From: Clostridiales bacterium
Lineage (GTDB): Bacteria > Bacillota > Clostridia > Oscillospirales > Acutalibacteraceae
DNA: 7,663 bases
NCBI GenBank assembly: GCA_019416395.1
Contig: DXXH01000101.1
Coordinates: 401-8,063, forward strand
Reading direction: 5' to 3'
Both the position numbers and the translations under genes were made by a program. The stretch's first letter is position 1, and the number at the start of each line of letters is the position of its first letter. Of the stretch, positions 6,113 through 7,663 are shown piece after piece. The notes beneath the pieces were generated by a model, which worked only from the letters and a program-made list of their open reading frames with translations, did not search any database and was not told where the DNA came from.

Positions 6113-6710
6113 CTATCTCCATGGTTTCCATCTCTTCCTTGGAAATCCCATTGCGTTTTCCGTAATTGGTCCAGTAGCTGGTAGACGCCCGGAGAAATAC
6201 CTTCTTTGGCAAAGGCATAGTCACTTCCAGGGAACAAGGCTTCTTGTTCCCGATAGACGACGCCAGTTTTTTCATCTTCCGGCGAACCAGTATGCGGAAC
6301 GGTGTGGATAAAATTGCCTCTCCGCTTCCAATTTTCAGAACCGATCCAAAGGGGTAGCCGTTTTCCCGGCAAAACAACCCCATCATCTGAACCGCCACAT
6401 TGTTTTGCTCCGGCTCGGCAAACCCGCAGTTGATCATTACTGAAACAGTCGGCCTGGTTTTGGGCGGGTTCTCTTCCAAAACCTTGAGAAAGTTTAGAAG
6501 CGTTACTGGAAGCCCGTCTGCGTAAAGGGGAAATACAAACAGCAGATCTGTATAATCTCCCACCGCTTGGCATAGATCCTTATGGTTTGTCTTGGTAATG
6601 TTAACATACCGTGTTTCCAGGGGGCAAACTTCCGCAAAAATCTCCCCGTACCTCTTGGAGTTGGATTTGGGCGCCCGAGGGCTTCCGTTCAAGATCATAA
6701 TGTTTCCCAT
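6078..6710 (-). CDS. Flavodoxin-fold NAD(P)H-dependent oxidoreductase, second gene of a flavoprotein pair
   Basis: A 210-residue protein with the flavodoxin-like (NADPH-dependent FMN reductase) fold. The N-terminal strand and phosphate-binding loop MILNGSPRAPKSNSKRY (about 5-21) are typical for FMN binding. FVFPLYADGLPVTLLNFL (about 59-75) is the second flavin-contact region. Then come INCGF-EP-QN (about 93-103) and FGSVLKIGSGEAIL (about 121-134). It lacks the cysteine cluster seen in its upstream partner. The ATG at 6710 overlaps the partner's 3' end by 16 bases and has AGAGGTG about 7 bases upstream, so translation is probably coupled. A second in-frame ATG at 6698 forms an ATGA overlap with the partner's stop and is a weaker alternative. 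The last residues (KHRADRCV) are encoded in one arm and loop of the terminator hairpin. Likely cytoplasmic; substrate unknown. Confidence 0.82.
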   Translation of the reverse strand: MGNIMILNGSPRAPKSNSKRYGEIFAEVCPLETRYVNITKTNHKDLCQAVGDYTDLLFVFPLYADGLPVTLLNFLKVLEENPPKTRPTVSVMINCGFAEPEQNNVAVQMMGLFCRENGYPFGSVLKIGSGEAILSTPFRILVRRKMKKLASSIGNKKPCSLEVTMPLPKKVFLRASTSYWTNYGKRNGISKEEMETMEIEKYKHRADRCV

Positions 6711-7210
6711 GCCAGCACCTCTTTCTTTACAGCCTCGTCCACTTCACTTTCCTGCACAAACACCACCCGGTAACTGGTGAAGCTCATGTTGTTGGCGTTG
6801 CGGGCCACAAGCTGCCGGAATACCTCTTGCTCCTGCGGGGAAATGTCCCCATAGCCCATAATTACCGCCTGTTTGGGAACTACCTTCCTCTGAACATGAT
6901 GGGTCTCCCCGTGCAAAAGCCGGATAAATGCCTGCTGTATGGGAATCGCCCGTTCCAGCATGGTCTTCATGGGTGTGTCGTATCCACCGTATTTTATCTT
7001 GCTGACATACAGCACATGGCTGCTCTCTGCAATGCGGGGATATACCTTCACGGCATCGTCCCGTATCACGCATTTCCCTGGAGTCTTGGTCCAGCAGCCA
7101 AAACACCCTACACAATTGCCAATCTTCATGGTTGACAAATCCATATATACAAGATCTTTCTGTGAACTTTCCGGAAGATCTAAATGCCTGTCGCTCAATA
7201 TCAGTTTCAT
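6695..7210 (-). CDS. Flavodoxin-family protein with cysteine cluster, first gene of a flavoprotein pair
   Basis: A 171-residue protein related to the iron-sulfur flavoprotein / NADPH-dependent FMN reductase group. The clearest motif is GNCVGCFGCWTKTPGKC (31-47), with cysteines 33, 36, 39 and 47 (Cx2Cx2Cx7C), followed by IRDDA. Compact cysteine clusters at this place bind a [4Fe-4S] cluster in iron-sulfur flavoproteins, though in other relatives they do not. KYGGYDTPMKTMLERAIP (73-90) is the conserved region after the second strand. The N-terminus (MKLILSDRHLDLPESSQKD) is shorter than usual and lacks the GSPR-type phosphate loop, which its partner keeps. The start ATG at 7210 has GGAGAGG four bases upstream and a promoter about 40 bases upstream. 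It overlaps the downstream gene by 16 bases, so the two form an operon and may form a heteromer (inference). Confidence 0.8.
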   Translation of the reverse strand: MKLILSDRHLDLPESSQKDLVYMDLSTMKIGNCVGCFGCWTKTPGKCVIRDDAVKVYPRIAESSHVLYVSKIKYGGYDTPMKTMLERAIPIQQAFIRLLHGETHHVQRKVVPKQAVIMGYGDISPQEQEVFRQLVARNANNMSFTSYRVVFVQESEVDEAVKKEVLAWETL

Positions 7211-7245
7211 TGCACCTCTCCAATCTTCTATGGATTACACCGCTT

Positions 7246-7275
7246 ATTATAACACAACACCTCTGGAATTTTCAT
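7246..7275 (-). promoter_or_regulatory. Promoter of the flavoprotein operon
   Basis: A perfect TATAAT on the - strand (7251-7246) is preceded by TGT, an extended -10. A fair -35, ATGAAA (7275-7270), lies 18 bases upstream. The leader to the ATG at 7210 would be about 30 bases and contains the GGAGAGG ribosome-binding site. Confidence 0.75.
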
Positions 7276-7463
7276 CGGGCAACTTGCCAATTATTTAACA
7301 AAAGAAACATTTATTTTCCGTAGACAACCCCAATTTAAAGCGTCTCAAGCAGTAGCCGAAAGAAAACTTAGCCTTTACTTATTGTCTCCCTAAAACATAA
7401 TTAATCTACAAACGTACAAACGTAAAACTAAACGCCTCGCAAAAACGGTAACACAAACAGTTA
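7276..7463. other. Gene-free, AT-rich intergenic stretch
   Basis: Between the flavoprotein promoter and the terminator at 7464-7506 I find no open frame with a ribosome-binding site and no recognised RNA family. Visible details are a perfect tandem 8-mer (ACAAACGT twice, 7408-7423) and a separated inverted repeat, AGACAA at 7322-7327 and TTGTCT at 7382-7387. The composition is clearly more AT-rich than the coding DNA. Confidence 0.5.
7408..7423. repeat. Tandem 8-bp direct repeat
   Basis: ACAAACGT occurs twice back to back (7408-7415 and 7416-7423). It is short and lies in AT-rich gene-free DNA, so it may be slippage rather than a functional site. Confidence 0.5.
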
Positions 7464-7506
7464 AGAAAAAGCCACACCTAGAACGCGAAGTGCGTCCAGG
7501 CGCGGC
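7464..7506 (-). terminator. Distal rho-independent terminator on the tRNA-Leu strand
   Basis: On the - strand GCCGCGCCT pairs with AGGTGTGGC and GGACGC pairs with GCGTTC, with one bulged U and an ACTTC loop. This gives 15 pairs followed by TTTTTCTT. Two of the pairs in the outer helix are G-U on the - strand but would be A-C mismatches on the + strand, so the signal is directional. It lies about 55 bases beyond the terminator directly behind the tRNA. Confidence 0.8.
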
Positions 7507-7561
7507 CTGGGAAACGTTGACAAAATAGATACCCGCTATAAACGCGAGCACGAAACCAAAA

Positions 7562-7603
7562 CAAAAAAAGAAAAGCCCCGAACGCGACTCGCGCGTCGAG
7601 GCT
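7562..7603 (-). terminator. Terminator directly downstream of tRNA-Leu
   Basis: On the - strand AGCCTCGA pairs with TTCGGGGCT (a U-G pair included, one bulged U), and inner CGCG pairs with CGCG around a CGAGT loop. The stem is followed by TTTCTTTTTTT. It begins six bases after the tRNA CCA end and fits as the primary terminator of that tRNA transcript. Confidence 0.85.
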
Positions 7604-7609
7604 CTCGAC

Positions 7610-7663
7610 TGGTGCCGGTGGCCGGACTCGAACCGGCACGGTATCGCTACCGGTGGATTTTGA
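7610..7663 (-). tRNA. tRNA-Leu(CAA), 3' part only (cut by window edge)
   Basis: The last 54 bases hold the 3' part of a class II tRNA on the - strand. They contain anticodon-loop bases TCAAAA, then the 3' anticodon stem TCCAC, a long variable arm CGGTA-GCGA-TACCG, a T arm GCCGG-TTCGAGT-CCGGC, acceptor strand CACCGGC, discriminator A73 and an encoded CCA. The long variable arm with A73 indicates leucine rather than serine (G73). The loop reading TCAAAA places CAA at the anticodon. The D arm and 5' acceptor strand lie outside the window, so the anticodon stem cannot be fully checked. Confidence 0.88.

Noticed and set aside
6103..6573. A 156-codon minus-strand frame inside the second flavoprotein gene
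   Set aside because: It lies entirely within a better-supported gene in another frame, and its translation has no domain-like features. The 159-codon frame at 6744-7223 inside the first flavoprotein gene was rejected for the same reason.
7517..7542. A perfect TTGACA followed by TATAAA on the + strand between the two tRNA terminators
   Set aside because: The spacer is only 14 bases, too short for a normal sigma-A promoter, and no gene follows downstream on that strand before the tRNA, which is on the other strand.
7611..7663. Interpretation of the right-edge tRNA as tRNA-Ser
   Set aside because: Serine tRNAs also have a long variable arm, but the discriminator base here is A and the anticodon loop reads TCAAAA, which fits Leu(CAA).

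Overview
The window looks like a chromosomal segment of a Gram-positive anaerobe of the class Clostridia, most plausibly Oscillospiraceae/Ruminococcaceae-like. This is an inference. It rests on a tRNA-responsive T-box leader in front of ileS, the character of the IleRS protein, strong AGGA/GGAGG ribosome-binding sites, fairly GC-rich coding DNA with AT-rich intergenic DNA, and rho-independent terminators at nearly every unit end. Nothing points to a phage, plasmid or transposon: no transposase, integrase, CRISPR array or long repeat was seen.

Layout, left to right. (1) Positions 1-656, +: the 3' part of a Gfo/Idh/MocA-type sugar or polyol dehydrogenase, cut by the left edge. (2) 677-709: a perfect 14-bp bidirectional terminator between two convergent genes. 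(3) 734-3856, -: ileS, a long IleRS of about 1040 residues. It is preceded on the same strand by a complete isoleucine T-box leader (about 3894-4156) whose specifier loop, antiterminator and terminator can all be folded by eye, and by a strong promoter (4163-4191). (4) 4236-4937, -, and 5075-5962, +: a YczE/YitT-like membrane protein and a LysR-type regulator, transcribed divergently from a 130-bp control region. That region has promoters for both directions and a LysR-box-like dyad placed to activate one gene and repress the other. (5) 6064-6112: a terminator between lysR and the next, convergent operon. (6) 6078-7210, -: two overlapping flavodoxin-fold genes in one operon. One keeps the flavin-loop signature and the other keeps a cysteine cluster. 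(7) 7262-7560: gene-free, partly AT-rich DNA containing a long terminator read on the minus strand. (8) 7562-7603: a second terminator, directly behind the 3' half of a tRNA-Leu(CAA) that runs off the right edge.

How it works together: ileS is controlled by tRNA-Ile charging. The membrane protein and LysR regulator form a self-contained regulatory pair whose substrate is unknown. The flavoprotein pair is probably a redox module that acts as a complex. I see no obviously new multi-gene defence or mobile system. The most unusual points are the complementary loss of motifs in the flavoprotein pair, the duplicated LysR-box-like element at both ends of lysR, the divergent T-box bulge, and the tandem terminators behind tRNA-Leu.
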